Notes: generated from the letters alone by a model not told the origin. 64,000 bases of DNA from Siphlonurus alternatus (GCA_949825025.1 OX463780.1:22894229-22958228); one strand, 5' to 3'. Shown: positions 13,421 through 24,863, counted from the stretch's first letter. Translations and numbers: made by a program.

Positions 13421-13760
13421 GATCAGTGAGCGCCTGATTGGTATGCAACTTGATATGCTCTCAATACCACCAAGGCTGCATGATCTGTATTATTTGTTTC
13501 CATATTATATATCCCCTCTCTATACTCACAGTTATATAGATTTCATCATGAGACCATGCAGTATGATATTGCACATCCATTGTTGTAGGACATATTGTTG
13601 GGAGATGACGACGCGGAGAGCATTCCGTAGCGAGGAATCATTGTTGAGTGGGAGTGAGAGAATCAATCCTCACATTCCGTCATCAGCCGGCTCCCCGCTC
13701 TCTCTGTCGGTGACGATAATTACCATCTGATGAACAGCTCCAATCGTCCTCCTGAAAATA
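13421..13760. other. GC-richer island with a 95-codon open frame
   Basis: A plus frame at 13443-13730 starts with ATG and is open for 95 codons. Its first half is Tyr/Leu/Ile-rich and follows the local AT content; the second half is Ser/Arg-rich. No domain, signal peptide or splice site supports it. The island is more plausibly regulatory. Confidence 0.3.
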
Positions 13761-14935
13761 CCTCATATTTTAATCATTAGTCGGCAACTTGATGGAGTTA
13801 ACATGGAGTACTAACAGTTTATATAATAATCATTTCATGCAATGTGTGAATCAATACTGTATAATATACTTCGAAACAATTGCAACAGTGTGTTTCACTG
13901 ATTTACTATATCATTGTAATTAAAATAGATGAAGTTTAAAAAGATTCAATCACGGTTTTTTTATATAGCAAAGCTGCAAAAATATTAATCCATATATTAT
14001 AAAATGCGTGACAACGTATATAATGGTAAATTTCGTATAATCGGTATAATGTATCAAGGCATATATTTGTTGTTTTAGAAAATGGTTGAGATTGAATGAC
14101 GCATCTTACTCATGCATTTTACATGACCTCTATGTGTGTACAGTACCTTGTATTTGTAATGAGATAAAATAGTTGAACTTAATTCAAGGTTCATAAAAAT
14201 TTGCGTTTTTTTGTTTTATTGTTTTACAAAATAATGTCTATTATTATGATAAAGTAATTTTGAAAGTTTTTTTTAAAGTGTTTATTTTATTGAATTACGG
14301 TAGAATATTAATATATTCTGTACATAAAAAAGGAACTGTATAAAATCAGCACATCGTGAACATATCATAATTTTTTATTGTTGTTTACATTATATAATAA
14401 CTGTTTATTTAATTTACAATTATTGTATGTATACGGAAATAATATTAATTGCTTATATCTCTGATTACACACTCTTTACTAACATTAAACTATAATTTTT
14501 TACAAGTAGAAAAAATTGTACAGTACAATATATGCTGAAAATCTATTACTATTAAAATGTAACAACTATAATTATACCCATGTTTGTTTAAAATAATATT
14601 GTTCTAGAATTAATTATTTTGATGACGGACATTACAATAACATTTCAAATTAAACTGACTTTGATTTTTTTTTTGTATTATGTTTATAACTACAAGGAAA
14701 TCACGCTTTAATACAATTTCAATATTAACTAATTCTTATTAAATTTTAATTCTGAAAAAAACCTGCTTTAAATTTCTATGAAAATGTTTTTAGGATTATG
14801 TGATTAGTCTGCTTACATTTGTTTGCATGCTCGCCTACTCTATACATGCTATGGCTCTAATAATGTTTTTACGTGGAAGAAATATTCAATATTTTACCGA
14901 GCAGTCCGAGCATGATAGTGTAAATATACTGTATT
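13761..14935. other. AT-rich stretch, nothing assignable
   Basis: About 1.2 kb of AT-rich DNA without islands, long repeats or open frames worth noting. Confidence 0.6.
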
Positions 14936-15130
14936 GTATACTGTAGCTTGTTAGGTTTCAAATTTGGTGATCATGAGTATGAATCCTGGCAGGGTCAGAT
15001 GAGTCACTGTCAGGAAGCTCTGAGAAGGACCAACCCTACAAAGATTTCCACAGATTCCTTCGTTAAAATATGACAAATTTAGGACATGACAGCTATGTCA
15101 TATTTCTATAAGACTACGTTCACATGATGG
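14936..15130 (+). mobile_element. Possible tRNA-derived SINE relic
   Basis: AGTATGAATCC at 14977-14987 resembles a decayed pol III B box. Upstream TTGGTGATCATG fits a degenerate head. About 60 bp downstream, AAGATTTCCACAGATTCC resembles AAGGTTTCCATGTTTCTC in the relic at 18905-19060, at a similar distance from the B box. That shared spacing is the main support. Confidence 0.3.
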
Positions 15131-15359
15131 GTTTTAATACAGATCCGTTGACAATGCCTCATGAAAATAACATTATTCGTCGTCAATGAATACGTATTAA
15201 ACACCGTCATTTGTACGTACTAAATATGTGCTGACTATAATGAAACGAATGTACAAAAGCAGGAAAAAGAAATAAAAAAAATCATGTGTATAAAAAACAT
15301 TTACCAATGGATGAATTATAACTTTTTTCATTTCAATCTGACATTCCTGAGCACATCAA

Positions 15360-15690
15360 TGTAAAGTCTCCACTAGAACTAGAATGATATAAAGAGCACG
15401 CTGGAGTCCCGGGTTCGACGTCTGTACGTGTAACACGAGGGGCTTAGCCTGCTGCAGTGAAAGGGTCTGCAAGAGCCGCCCGCCAGATCACGTAAGTCGG
15501 AGGAGATTAGCTCTGCAGCGAGGAAACTGCCCTCCCGCCTGCCTGCCTGGCTGGCTTTGAATCCCCGTGTAAGCCGCAACCAAGGTCGGGACACACACGG
15601 ACATATGAACATCCTTCTTTACCTGCCGGCCTGATGCATCACTCGCAGCTTGCAAGCATCTTCGCAGCGTTTTCTGGACTGTTATAAATA
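15360..15690. other. GC-rich island beginning with a tRNA-like head
   Basis: At 15382-15423 the string ATGATATAAAGAGCACG is followed by GGTTCGACGTC (15412-15422), giving the D-arm to T-arm order of a tRNA with the anticodon arm missing. The same arrangement and near-identical spacing occur at 18917-18955. The rest is GC-rich with a 77-codon minus frame of no recognised family. Possibly a SINE-derived regulatory island. Confidence 0.35.
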
Positions 15691-16140
15691 TAAATGCAAT
15701 TTATTTCCATGAATATTATATTTTAGTACACAAATTTATAAATGGTGGCGGTAATTAGTTTTAGTAATTATGCACAACTTAATTGGTATATTTTCTTATT
15801 AATTTTTCGTAAGTTCAACTACACTCTTTAAGAAATTAAAATAAGTTGAGTAATTCTACAAAAATGTCTATAAAAGAAAAGCTCGGATGAATTTTTTATC
15901 TTCAATATACCAAATGATAAATTTACAATAGACCATAACGTTATTATTTTCTTTCTCAGTCTATTTTTTTGTCATCCAAAGAATAATTTGTCATCTTCAA
16001 CTACAATAATATCAATTTATTATCTTTTAAATGAGTTTGTATTATTGATACCATGGCATATAAAAAAAACTTCATCCATCAACACAAAATAATACTTTGT
16101 TTATGAGATGACGTGATAAATTTGATGTTTTCACACTAAA
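15691..16140. other. AT-rich stretch
   Basis: No features seen; TGACGTGA, a CRE variant, occurs near 16124. Confidence 0.5.
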
Positions 16141-16350
16141 GATTGGGACGAATTATTATTGGCCTTGTAATGCGGGTGGATGATGTCAGGGTGGGGTATA
16201 TATGATCTCATTGCGGTAGATCCTGGGGCATCATCTCTGCCTGCTAATTAACCACACCTGTGTTAAGGCTCAGGTGTCCCGAGGCTTGCAGCAATGTAAT
16301 TGCCACAGTCCATATCAGGCAATGCCTCTCATAAGTAAGCTACTCTGCAG
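16141..16350. promoter_or_regulatory. Motif-dense candidate enhancer
   Basis: TAATTA (16245-16250) abuts ACCACA (16251-16256, RUNX core). The inverted pair ACACCTG (16254-16260) and CAGGTGT (16271-16277) follows, matching both T-box half-sites and Snail/ZEB-type E-boxes. GCAATGTAATTGC, a 5-bp inverted repeat around GTA, lies near 16291-16303. There is no open reading frame of note. The density of developmental motifs and sharp borders suggest a conserved non-coding element; conservation could not be tested. Confidence 0.45.
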
Positions 16351-16593
16351 TATGATATACCATATGATGAGACGGTTTATTTAAAACCATATGCTGCTGG
16401 TAGTTATAATAATATTATATATAAAAAAAAACGCCTATATCATTATGTCTGTGTTTTAGAATTGGAATAGTTTATAATGTATGTAATAGTGTGCTTGTGG
16501 ATATATAATAATATTTTTTGATGGCGAGAACAATGTTTTTATAAAAAATTACAGGTGAATATAATTTTGAAAATATCAACAAAATAAAGCAAA

Positions 16594-16594
<1 letters not shown>

Positions 16595-16639
<45 letters not shown>
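16595..16639. repeat. (TA)n microsatellite, about 22 units
   Basis: Uninterrupted TA array in AT-rich DNA (16351-16908). Confidence 0.95.
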
Positions 16640-16642
<3 letters not shown>

Positions 16643-16905
16643 TTACAGCAAACATATATAATAATATATTATAATTATGATTCAATATTTAACATTTAGA
16701 CTCACTTGTATTAAGTTCATTAATATTTCTGTCCGTACATTGCAAATTGCTTTCTATATCTTTAAATGTACTCTAGATTACAAATCATATTAATTAAAAA
16801 ATATATAATTGGCAAATGTTAAGAAATGATGCTGCTGCATTATTAAAGATATCAAACATGTATTATTGTATTGCCGACATTATAAAAGATGAAAAGTTTT
16901 AACAT

Positions 16906-16908
<3 letters not shown>

Positions 16909-16974
<66 letters not shown>
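16909..16974 (+). repeat. (AG)n microsatellite, 33 units
   Basis: Pure AG array ending in AAAAG-type purine sequence, about 110 bp upstream of the GC-richer island at 17085-17330. Confidence 0.95.
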
Positions 16975-16975
<1 letters not shown>

Positions 16976-17084
16976 AAAAGAAAAAGAAGAAGAAGTTATT
17001 GCTACATAACATTGAGTTATTATATGTATGATATGCTTGTAGTATTATATATAAATATAATTCGGTAGCTGGCAAAGATATTAT

Positions 17085-17330
17085 TTGTGCTGTTGCGAGT
17101 TGGCTGTTCATTCTCACTGCTTGGAGGGCAATTAGGAGCTCGATTCATCAGCACGGTGGCGCACGCCTCGAGCACTGACGCGCAGCCTCCTCATCCTTGC
17201 TCTCTTTATTATATCATTGTACGTCTCAGCAGCAGCACAAGTGTAGTAGCAGATCTCTACTTGCTACCGTCAGCTCATTCGCATGCAAATGACGTTTGCT
17301 GTGCGCTAATTTCTACCAGCAACTCGTAAA
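17085..17330. promoter_or_regulatory. GC-richer island with octamer motif
   Basis: Contains an AGCAGCAGC patch and a perfect ATGCAAAT octamer at 17283-17290 overlapping a GCATGC palindrome. The 80-codon plus frame shows no recognisable feature. Candidate enhancer. Confidence 0.35.
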
Positions 17331-18480
17331 AATGTTTCTAAAAATATAAAAAAAGAGGCAAAAAAAAGCTTTAATGTAATTTTTTTTTCTTTGTAAAAGA
17401 AGGAGAAAAAAAATGACGCTAGATTAGAAAGAATTTTATAATTTAATATATTTTTTTTAAAAATGCATATTTAAAAAAATGTTTCCAAATATTCAATAAA
17501 ATATTCTAATGTTCTACAACACTGTCACCATAATATTACATGAAAACCTTCTCATAAACATCAACACCATACAATTTTGATAATTTTTGTGTTATTTCTA
17601 TATACATTTATTATTATAATCTGTATTTTTTCTTCTATCTCTTTTTATTCTTCCCCTTCCTTTTTCAAAGCTGTCTTTCTTAACTTTACCTTGTCTGACC
17701 TCACAGGTCAAAACCTCTGTTACACCTTACGACCGAAAGAGACTGAGAAAAATTGCATCTCAGTTGGGGGCCTCTCTCTTTCTATACAATTTTTTTCTCT
17801 TTTTTTTTTTCCCCTTCTCTCTTTTTCTTCACTATATAACATTCGATAAACTTTAAAAAAATATATTTATTATTATTTTTTTTTTTTTACCAATAATTTT
17901 TTTGACTGCGAGAATAAATGTTAGTTTGTGAACTTAGAGGTTACCACAGCTAAGAAGAGACTATGTGTTCTTATCTTCAACAGAAAAATTCTTTTCTTTC
18001 TTTTTTTTTTATACATTCTTGTATTTACTGTAAAGGGAACTTTACTGTTTTGTTAAGATTTTTTCAAATGATATTAAACACAATACACTCTTTTTTTTAT
18101 ATAAAGTACAATGTTGTATAAAAATAATATACTTACGTAAAAAAAAGTATGGTGTTTTATATTGTATAGAAATTTTTATAAGATATTTATCATATATAAT
18201 TATTATTGCATTAAATTGCATGGAAATAATGCATTGTTCTGAAGACACCCCCTGAGGTGTAGCAAAGACAGTGCAGTATTACGACTTATCAATCAAATTA
18301 TATTTGACGTGTGTTCAGAATTGTAAGAAAGGTGACTGATGATGAGAAATATCATTGTTTTTTAACGTCTTAAAACATTTACCAAGTATCACAATAATTT
18401 TTTTTGTGAGATTTTAAATAATTTGTAAATTGTTAATGAGTATGGAGTAATTTTTTTAACTAATTATTATGCATTCTTTT
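17331..18480. other. AT- and pyrimidine-rich stretch
   Basis: T- and C-rich runs at 17620-17830 give spurious Phe/Leu/Ser-rich frames. The only notable item is the nuclear-receptor repeat at 17696-17710, listed separately. Confidence 0.5.
17696..17710. promoter_or_regulatory. Perfect everted repeat of nuclear-receptor half-sites
   Basis: TGACCT-CAC-AGGTCA: two perfect consensus half-sites in everted orientation with a 3-bp spacer (ER3). Perfect 12-base pairs of this kind are not expected by chance in DNA this AT-rich. Which receptor would bind is unknown. Confidence 0.4.
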
Positions 18481-18491
18481 TTCTGCTGCAG

Positions 18492-18531
18492 ATATGCTGC
18501 TAAATTTGACTTCTGGACGCAACATTGCATG
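18492..18531 (+). other. Candidate 40-nt exon
   Basis: A pyrimidine tract ending CTGCTGCAG (AG at 18490-18491) precedes 40 nt, followed by the donor ATG/GTAAGC at 18532. Two of three phases are open; one reads YAAKFDFWTQHCM and ends on a codon boundary. The piece is slightly GC-richer than its flanks. It is too short to identify, and short segments between good splice signals arise by chance in long AT-rich introns. It may be a non-coding RNA exon or a chance pairing. Confidence 0.2.
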
Positions 18532-18904
18532 GTAAGCAGCATTTCGTCATTTTATAATATAAAATAACTTTTAAAAAACACGTAACAAGCTGAATAGAGC
18601 ACTACTAACATTAATGTAGATACAATTAAGTACTGTATTTTGAACGTTTATTGTGATACTGATGCATATAATACCACGACACCATGTGTGTAGCAGATAG
18701 CTATAAGATATATACATCATCAGTGAATAAAATTAGCTCCTGTGTATATTCTCGCGCCTCTAAAGTTGCATACTTACAGGCGCTTAGCATACATTTCTTT
18801 TTTGCATTTGAAAAGTTGTCAGGTCTTTGAAAGATTGAACTTCAATATTACATTATTCATATATTCGTTTAGGTATGGTTCCCATTTATATATTTAGAGT
18901 TGCA

Positions 18905-19060
18905 ATGGCACACATACAGTGGTATAGAGCATCTGAAGGTCTTTAGTTCGATTCTTCTTGTCGAGGTAACCTGAGGGATGACATTCCACTGACTAAAACT
19001 GAATAAGGTTTCCATGTTTCTCTTGGTAACTATGGCAAAGTAATGACTATGATTATAATA
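18905..19060 (+). mobile_element. tRNA-derived SINE-like relic
   Basis: CAGTGGTATAGAGCATCTGA (18917-18936) strongly resembles a tRNA D-arm/A box. AAGGTCTTTAGTTCGATTCT (18936-18955) resembles the extra-arm to T-arm/B box. The anticodon arm is absent, as in a shortened SINE head. A tail-like AAGGTTTCC follows near 19005. No flanking duplication was found. Confidence 0.45.
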
Positions 19061-19109
19061 CACCTGCCGACAATGTTAGAGGAAAATAAAACTTTTACAC
19101 ACCCTTAGG

Positions 19110-19430
19110 TTGTCCATATTACTAGGGCGGTTGATAATGTCATCACAAAAGTGGAACCCACGATTCTACTGCAAGGTGTATAAAGTTAGCAGGGCGTGTA
19201 GGGCGCACGATAGAATGTTATGGGGAAGGGAGTTGTCTGATCGAGGAAACAACACGGTCCGTCCCACGCCACAGTCGTGTGTGCATGCCGAGGAATTTGC
19301 CTGGAAGTGTGACACGCTGCAGTGGGAGAGGGACGTAGTCGGAGGTCTGTCATCGTCCAGCGTATCGTGGGACGAGCTTCGGAGTCATTTCGTGGCAAAA
19401 CGATGTCTCACGAAAAACAAGCTGTATTAA
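19110..19430. other. GC-richer island with 106-codon open frame
   Basis: A plus frame from 19110 is open for 106 codons, with a 70-codon frame opposite. The translation is complex in sequence but shows no signal peptide, repeat or recognised motif, and upstream promoter or splice evidence is lacking. Either an unrecognised short gene or, more likely, a GC-rich non-coding island. Confidence 0.25.
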
Positions 19431-20199
19431 AATTATCAGATCGTCTATCAAAATTGAAAATGTATTATTTTTTTTTTTTTACTATTTATGATAAGAATTT
19501 ATTTTATTATTATTATTTTTTTTTTTTTTTCAAATTTAATGACCATTAGAGTTTATTCTAGTGATTGGTTGTCGAAAATGTTATTTAATACTTTATTTTT
19601 GCTTTAAGTTTGTTATATTTTTATGTGTAGGAGGGTACACTCTGGTTAACTTTTAAGCCTCGCCTTTAGATATAAACACACACGTGGGCCTCGTGCCAAC
19701 ATGACTTGTATAAAACCATCTGTCTTAACTTCGATGTTATGCGGACATTTTTTACTTATTTTTATAATAATTTAATATCAAAGACAAAAATCCAAGAATA
19801 AAATATTTTATTATAATAGAAATCTTTATGATATTTTGCCTTGACTTATTTTACTTGAGGCTAATTATGACTACTGGACACGCGAATATTTTTTTTTTAT
19901 TTCCTTAGGCCTCTTTTTAGTCGCGTTTATTGTTGGTTCGTGTGTTGCAATAGAAGCCAGTAGAGCCCCTAGCGACCTACCAAGACAATCACGGCTAGTT
20001 TTTAACCCTTTGTGTGTGCCCCCCAGTGGCAAAGGTCCGCGTGATCTTGCCCTGCATGTCTACAGTAGCAGGTGCATATAGAAATTTTTATCTTAAGGCA
20101 TTTGATCAAGGAATTTTTGATTAGAATAATGTAGCTACTAAATTCCATTTTTTTTATTAATAATATTAATAATATAATAATATTAATAATTCTAGTCCT
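19431..20199. other. AT-rich stretch with a moderate-GC patch
   Basis: 19890-20060 is moderately GC-rich with no open frame of note. The remainder is AT-rich. Confidence 0.4.
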
Positions 20200-20239
20200 A
20201 CAGCAATATATTTATTAGTCTTTTATTAAACACAAAAAG

Positions 20240-20272
20240 TGTACATCTACATACAACATATGTAGATGTACA
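20240..20272. repeat. Perfect hairpin with 14-bp arms
   Basis: TGTACATCTACATA and TATGTAGATGTACA are separated by CAACA. The direct repeat ACAGCAATATAT lies on both sides (20200-20211 and 20270-20281), the second copy overlapping the hairpin end. It could be a tiny transposon remnant or a recombination product; it is too short for a microRNA precursor. Confidence 0.7.
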
Positions 20273-20734
20273 GCAATATATATGAAAGACAGAAAAAAAA
20301 TCATACATTTTTAATTCATATTTTTTTTTTAATTCTTTTTATTTATAAAATATATTTCATCAATTTAGCATATTTATAATATAATACATAATACTATCAC
20401 ATTTATGGTGTTGACAAGCTAATTATATTAAACTAAATAAACATGTCCTTAAAATTCATTAAATCACATATGATAATATCACACTCATAAAAATTTATAT
20501 TGCAATTATATTTGTTACTCGCACATTTTGCTTTTTATCTTTATACCTTTCAATTTAAAATCTATTGCCATAATAAAATATCAACTTATTTTTTTTGCAA
20601 TCAAGATTAATTTTTTAAACTATAATAAGTTGTAGATATATTGATTGATGATTATTGGATAATATATAAAAATATTAGGTCATCATCGATAATTAGTGAC
20701 AGAAATTGTCAATAGTTTTCAAAGATATCTCAAT

Positions 20735-20880
20735 CTCTTTTATGACGTCACAATGAAGGCTTATTTATCATTGGTTTGAGATCAGCATGTTACTGTTACT
20801 GTCAGCTGACTGCTAGCTGTCAAACTCTTGCTGTGAGCCGCGCCCCTGGACCAAAAAGATGATGCTGTGCAGTCTATAAC
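20735..20880. promoter_or_regulatory. CRE-containing promoter-like patch
   Basis: Perfect CRE TGACGTCA at 20743-20750 (context TGACGTCACAATG), ATTGG (inverted CCAAT) near 20771, CAGCTG near 20811 and a GC box-like GAGCCGCGCCCCT at 20836-20848. The spacing resembles a small promoter, but no gene is evident on either side. Confidence 0.3.
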
Positions 20881-21540
20881 AGATCAGATCAATTCTACCT
20901 CGAGAAAAAAAAATAAAAGACAGGACAGAGATGAGAAAGAGGATTCGCTAACTTCAATCTTGCAAGCCATGATTTGAACATTTGAACTAAATTTAACACA
21001 GCATCTGTTTTTATTTTAGCTATTTTTCGTGTGTCAAAATTATTAAATACCATGTAATATATTTAAATTTATATTCTATTCCATGAAAATATTATATTTA
21101 AAAGTTAAATACTTAAATGCTTAATTTTAAATAATTGATATTTAGGTTTTTAAATAAAAACTAATGATTTTATTAACGAAGCTCAGCTAGAAATTATTTA
21201 AAAGCTATCATAAAAAGTGATAATGATGAAAATACATGAAGTGGTTATTTTCTTAAATACTAAGTAATTGCTAGCTTGAGAAAATTACTGGAAACCGTGC
21301 TAAATTAAATGTTTTATTTTTTCATTATTAACTTTTTTTTTTATTGATGTCGAATATTCATGTTTTTTTATGATATGCACTAATTTCTAATGTATACATC
21401 ACGTTTTCTAAACATTATAAATAAAAGAAATTTCATATGCAAAAATATTTAAAATAGAAAAAAGTTTTAACACTCTTAAATAAATGACCTGTATCTTTGA
21501 TGACATATTTTAAATAATTGAAAATGCAAAATGTTGTTAC
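20881..21540. other. AT-rich stretch, nothing assignable
   Basis: No features seen. Confidence 0.5.
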
Positions 21541-21702
21541 CTTGACTGGCGATAAAAACTCGGTGAGGCTTTAGAAGAATTTAGATTGTCAGTGTCGGGA
21601 GGCACGAACTGTGTAATGGCAACATTCAAGAATGTGGCAGGCAGGCGCGCACGGAGGGCGGGATATTTGAATGAGGCGTCTAATCTGATGCCAACCATGG
21701 AA
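21541..21702 (-). other. Candidate 162-nt exon, minus strand
   Basis: On the minus strand a TTTAATTGCAG acceptor precedes 162 nt that end in TCAAG/GTAACA. One phase is open throughout (53 complete codons) and contains an in-frame ATG in the context CCATGG. The length is a multiple of three, so the exon is phase-symmetric. The translation is mixed in composition (for example NVAITQFVPPDTDN) but unrecognised. A 50% GC island of this size is open in some frame fairly often by chance, so this is weak. Confidence 0.17.
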
Positions 21703-22139
21703 CTGCAATTAAAGCGGTAGCCTTGTGTATTAATTTTTTATTAATTTATGAAATATATATATATATTATAGTAAAAAATATGTAATTTTATTTTTCAAAT
21801 TTTACCTTGATCTCATTAACATTTAGGATCTAATTAAAAGAAAACAAAAAAATCTGAATTTGAAATTAATCCAAAAATAAAAAATAAAAAAATGACACCA
21901 AAAATAGTATTAATTATTAAATAAAAGAACTTCAAAAATTTGAATTTATTGCTGTAATTATAAATATTATAAATGAAATTGTTTAGTTAGTTGTATATGG
22001 TCTTTTTTGTAATGGAAAGTGAAAGAACTCTTATGAAACCAAATCTAAATATGATACTCATAAGTTTATTGAATAAATCAGTGAAGATGGAGAAGTTTAA
22101 TGTAAAAATTAATCTAAATTTAAAATTCTCCATTCTGCA

Positions 22140-22440
22140 ACATTTGTACGGAGTGTGATGCTACCTTGTTATTGAAGTACCTTGGATGATCAAAGCTCCA
22201 TTGAGAGACTGCGGTAAGCAAGCAAGCATGACTGGGCGTTGGTCCATCAGACATTGAGCGGAGAGTTGAATGAGCGGGCGGTATATAGAGATGATCTTGT
22301 GGCGGATGCTGCGAGCTGGACCAGCAGCATCACAACCTCCGGCAGATGAATGGGCAGGATAGCATGCTCGCCACTGCTGCTGCTATTAGAACGCTCGAAA
22401 CAATGATCTAACGTGTCGTGACGTTGATGCAATAAAAACG
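22140..22440. promoter_or_regulatory. GC-richer island with TCF-type site
   Basis: Contains GATGATCAAAG near 22186-22196, matching the TCF/LEF core ATCAAAG. An (AGC)-rich patch and a CTGCTGCTGCT patch follow. The 61-codon minus frame is unremarkable. 21703-22139 is AT-rich without features. Confidence 0.3.
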
Positions 22441-23080
22441 TGGCATATTATTATTGTTATAGTGCATATATATACAGGTAATATATAATAATAATATTTT
22501 TCTCCTTTAAGATTTTATATAATAATATATAGCTTCTTATATACAAGAGCAATTACTTTAAACTAAAATGGTGTATTATTTATTATGAGTATTTAAATTT
22601 AATGGGGTCATTGAAAGGGTATTAAAAGTATATTATTATGATGTAAATATTGTCTTATAAAGGTATGTATTATAAAATGTTATACAAATAGTATATATTA
22701 TAATAATAAATTGTTTTTACTCTTGTTCATGAAGATTATGTATTAAATAATACTTTATTTTCTTTGTTTTCATCTTCTTCTGTATTACTTAACCCAATAA
22801 ACAAATATTATTATTATTATTCATATTATATATTATTAAATAAGTATGTTATATCTATATTATATATAATAATATTCTTTCTCCACTTAATTAAAATAAT
22901 TTATTATCGTCAATTCAGACTGATTAAATTGCATATGTTTTGCTTTTGCAATTAAGAAAATTATAGTTAAATAATAGATTATCAGTTTGCATTTGCAATT
23001 ACAAATCAATTATACTTAGAAAGCTGCAGCAACAGCTCTTATGTATTTACTCAAGTACAATTACGCTGCTTACATTAACA
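22441..23080. other. AT-rich stretch
   Basis: Dominated by TAT/TAA-type low complexity; no features seen. Confidence 0.6.
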
Positions 23081-23340
23081 TATTACTGAACAGAACGTCG
23101 TTCTTACATCAAATCTGTTCCGCCAACAGTTTGGCCCGCGGCAGGCTTTGCTCTTCAATGTTCGCTGGTTCGTCCCGCTGGATGTATATACGGCTCCCGC
23201 TGGCTGGGCATACGGGCCCTCGTGCGAGCCCCGGGGCAGTCACCGAGGTGCAGCGGGGCGCGACGAGCACCGCACGCCGCCGTCAGCCCCGGGCCGAAAA
23301 TTGACGATGCCTTTGTCCCACTCTTCATCGCACTCAATTT
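23081..23340. other. CpG-dense GC-rich island
   Basis: Very GC-rich at 23180-23305. Frames of 60-87 codons are open in several phases on both strands, a composition effect. It resembles a small CpG island; no promoter elements or gene start could be fixed. Confidence 0.4.
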
Positions 23341-23570
23341 GACGGGCTTTCAGGACAAATTGTACACTCAATAGACACATTTTTGTGTTATATTTTTATT
23401 AGTAGATAAAGAAGGTAGTTTATAAGGAGAGGGGTGTAAAATTTCGAAAATAAAATTGATAATATTTCATTTTTTGAACAAATTAGTTTCATAACTATTT
23501 TCCAAATTGAAATTTAATCTTTTCTTTTTATCAAAATAATCAAATTTGCTCGTATTTTGTAGACATTGCA

Positions 23571-23711
23571 AGGGGCATTCACAAAGCCCTAAGGCCACAT
23601 TTAGGGCTCGACAATTTAAAGCCTGATTTTAGGCATGCTTTTTAGACCCAAAATTTCTGGTCTTAAATTATCGAGCCCTAAATGTGGCCTTAAGACTTTG
23701 TGAATGCATCT
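23571..23711. mobile_element. Palindromic MITE, family A copy 1
   Basis: About 141 bp that is nearly one palindrome: AGGGGCATTCACAAAG at the left, its complement (CTTTGTGAATGC) at the right, with roughly 53-bp arms. The right tip is decayed (ATCT instead of CCCT). A second copy at 59176-59318 differs by only about five substitutions and a 2-bp indel. No coding capacity; it would need a transposase in trans. Confidence 0.9.
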
Positions 23712-24030
23712 TTCTATCTTTTAATATATGGTATATAAACTACCTGCTGGTATAAAATTATAGTCTCCCTTAATAATTTTGAAAAATATATAATTAGGAA
23801 AACTAAACAAAAATGCATAAATCACTTGACATGAAATTTATTTTACAACAATACGTACCCTGAAAAATATTACTTAACAATTAAATTAATTATTATTTTA
23901 TGATTGCATGTCTATTAAATACAAATTAATATAGAAAATACAAGTTAATAACAATACATTATAATAATACTCATAAGGGACATTTACTATTCAGTTATAT
24001 TACTATATATTCTCTCTAGTATATAGTACT

Positions 24031-24250
24031 TCATCTATTGTTATGCATAGTAACACACATACATAATAATTTGCTGTAATGTATGTGTCGTATGCCGGAG
24101 GCTATATACGCACTCAATGTTATAGTACTCGAATACTCTCTGACTGTACCAAAGTGACAAGAAGGCATCAGAGCGGAAGTGACGACATCGCAAGCATACG
24201 CGGGGTCAACATGAACGGGAATTGAAGTGAGGACCCTCTTAGTTAACAAA
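24031..24250. promoter_or_regulatory. Island with steroid-receptor-like inverted half-sites
   Basis: A moderate-GC patch. GGGTCAACATGAAC near 24205-24218 resembles an imperfect inverted repeat of receptor half-sites with a 3-bp spacer. CGGAAGTGACG near 24173-24183 matches an ETS core. The 72-codon minus frame is not recognisable. 23712-24030 is AT-rich. Confidence 0.25.
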
Positions 24251-24664
24251 TTTAAATCAGTTTCTGTTATAGACAGCTGTCGTTTTTATAACACACAAAA
24301 ATACTTCTCTTATCAATGAACTGAAAAAAAAAAAATGTGATGATTATAATTCAGGTTACTGACTCAAGCGTATGCGTGATATGTTTTAAAAAAATATAAT
24401 AAGGGTCACTATATATTGAATAACTTATAGATAACATACCTTTAATGTCAAAATTATATTATATATAAAAGTGATATAGATCTGATAGCGTGAAAAACGT
24501 CATAAGATTAAAATTCTATTTTCTGTTATAAATTGATGAGGAATGATTTAATGTGAATTATTCTAAGCTTGACTTATAATATGTTGAAAAAAAGTATTAA
24601 CTGTAAATTTTGAATTGTTTCTTTTAAGTATCACTTTTGTATACTTCAATAAGATAGAAATAAT

Positions 24665-24791
24665 GGGTGCGATTCACGAAGCAGTTAGCCAGGTTTTTAA
24701 CCACGTTTAGCTTAATCACGTTTAACTAGGTGGTTTAAAATACGTAAAACAGGTTAGAAACTTGGCTAACTGCTTCGTGAATCGCGCACCC
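24665..24791. mobile_element. Palindromic MITE, family B copy 1
   Basis: 127 bp with terminal inverted repeats GGGTGCGATTCACGAAGC / GCTTCGTGAATCGCGCACCC and arms of about 45 bp, continuing as CAGTTAGCCAGGTTT. Internal AACCACG/CGTTTA units echo the arms. A longer relative lies at 55767-55923. Target duplication unclear. Confidence 0.9.
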
Positions 24792-24830
24792 AAGATATTT
24801 GCAAAACTTAAAATATTATGGACTACACAT

Positions 24831-24835
<5 letters not shown>

Positions 24836-24863
<28 letters not shown>
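24836..24863. repeat. (TA)n microsatellite
   Basis: About 14 TA units shortly after MITE family B copy 1. 24864-25640 beyond it is AT-rich without features, apart from a small GC-richer patch at 24950-25060. Confidence 0.9.
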
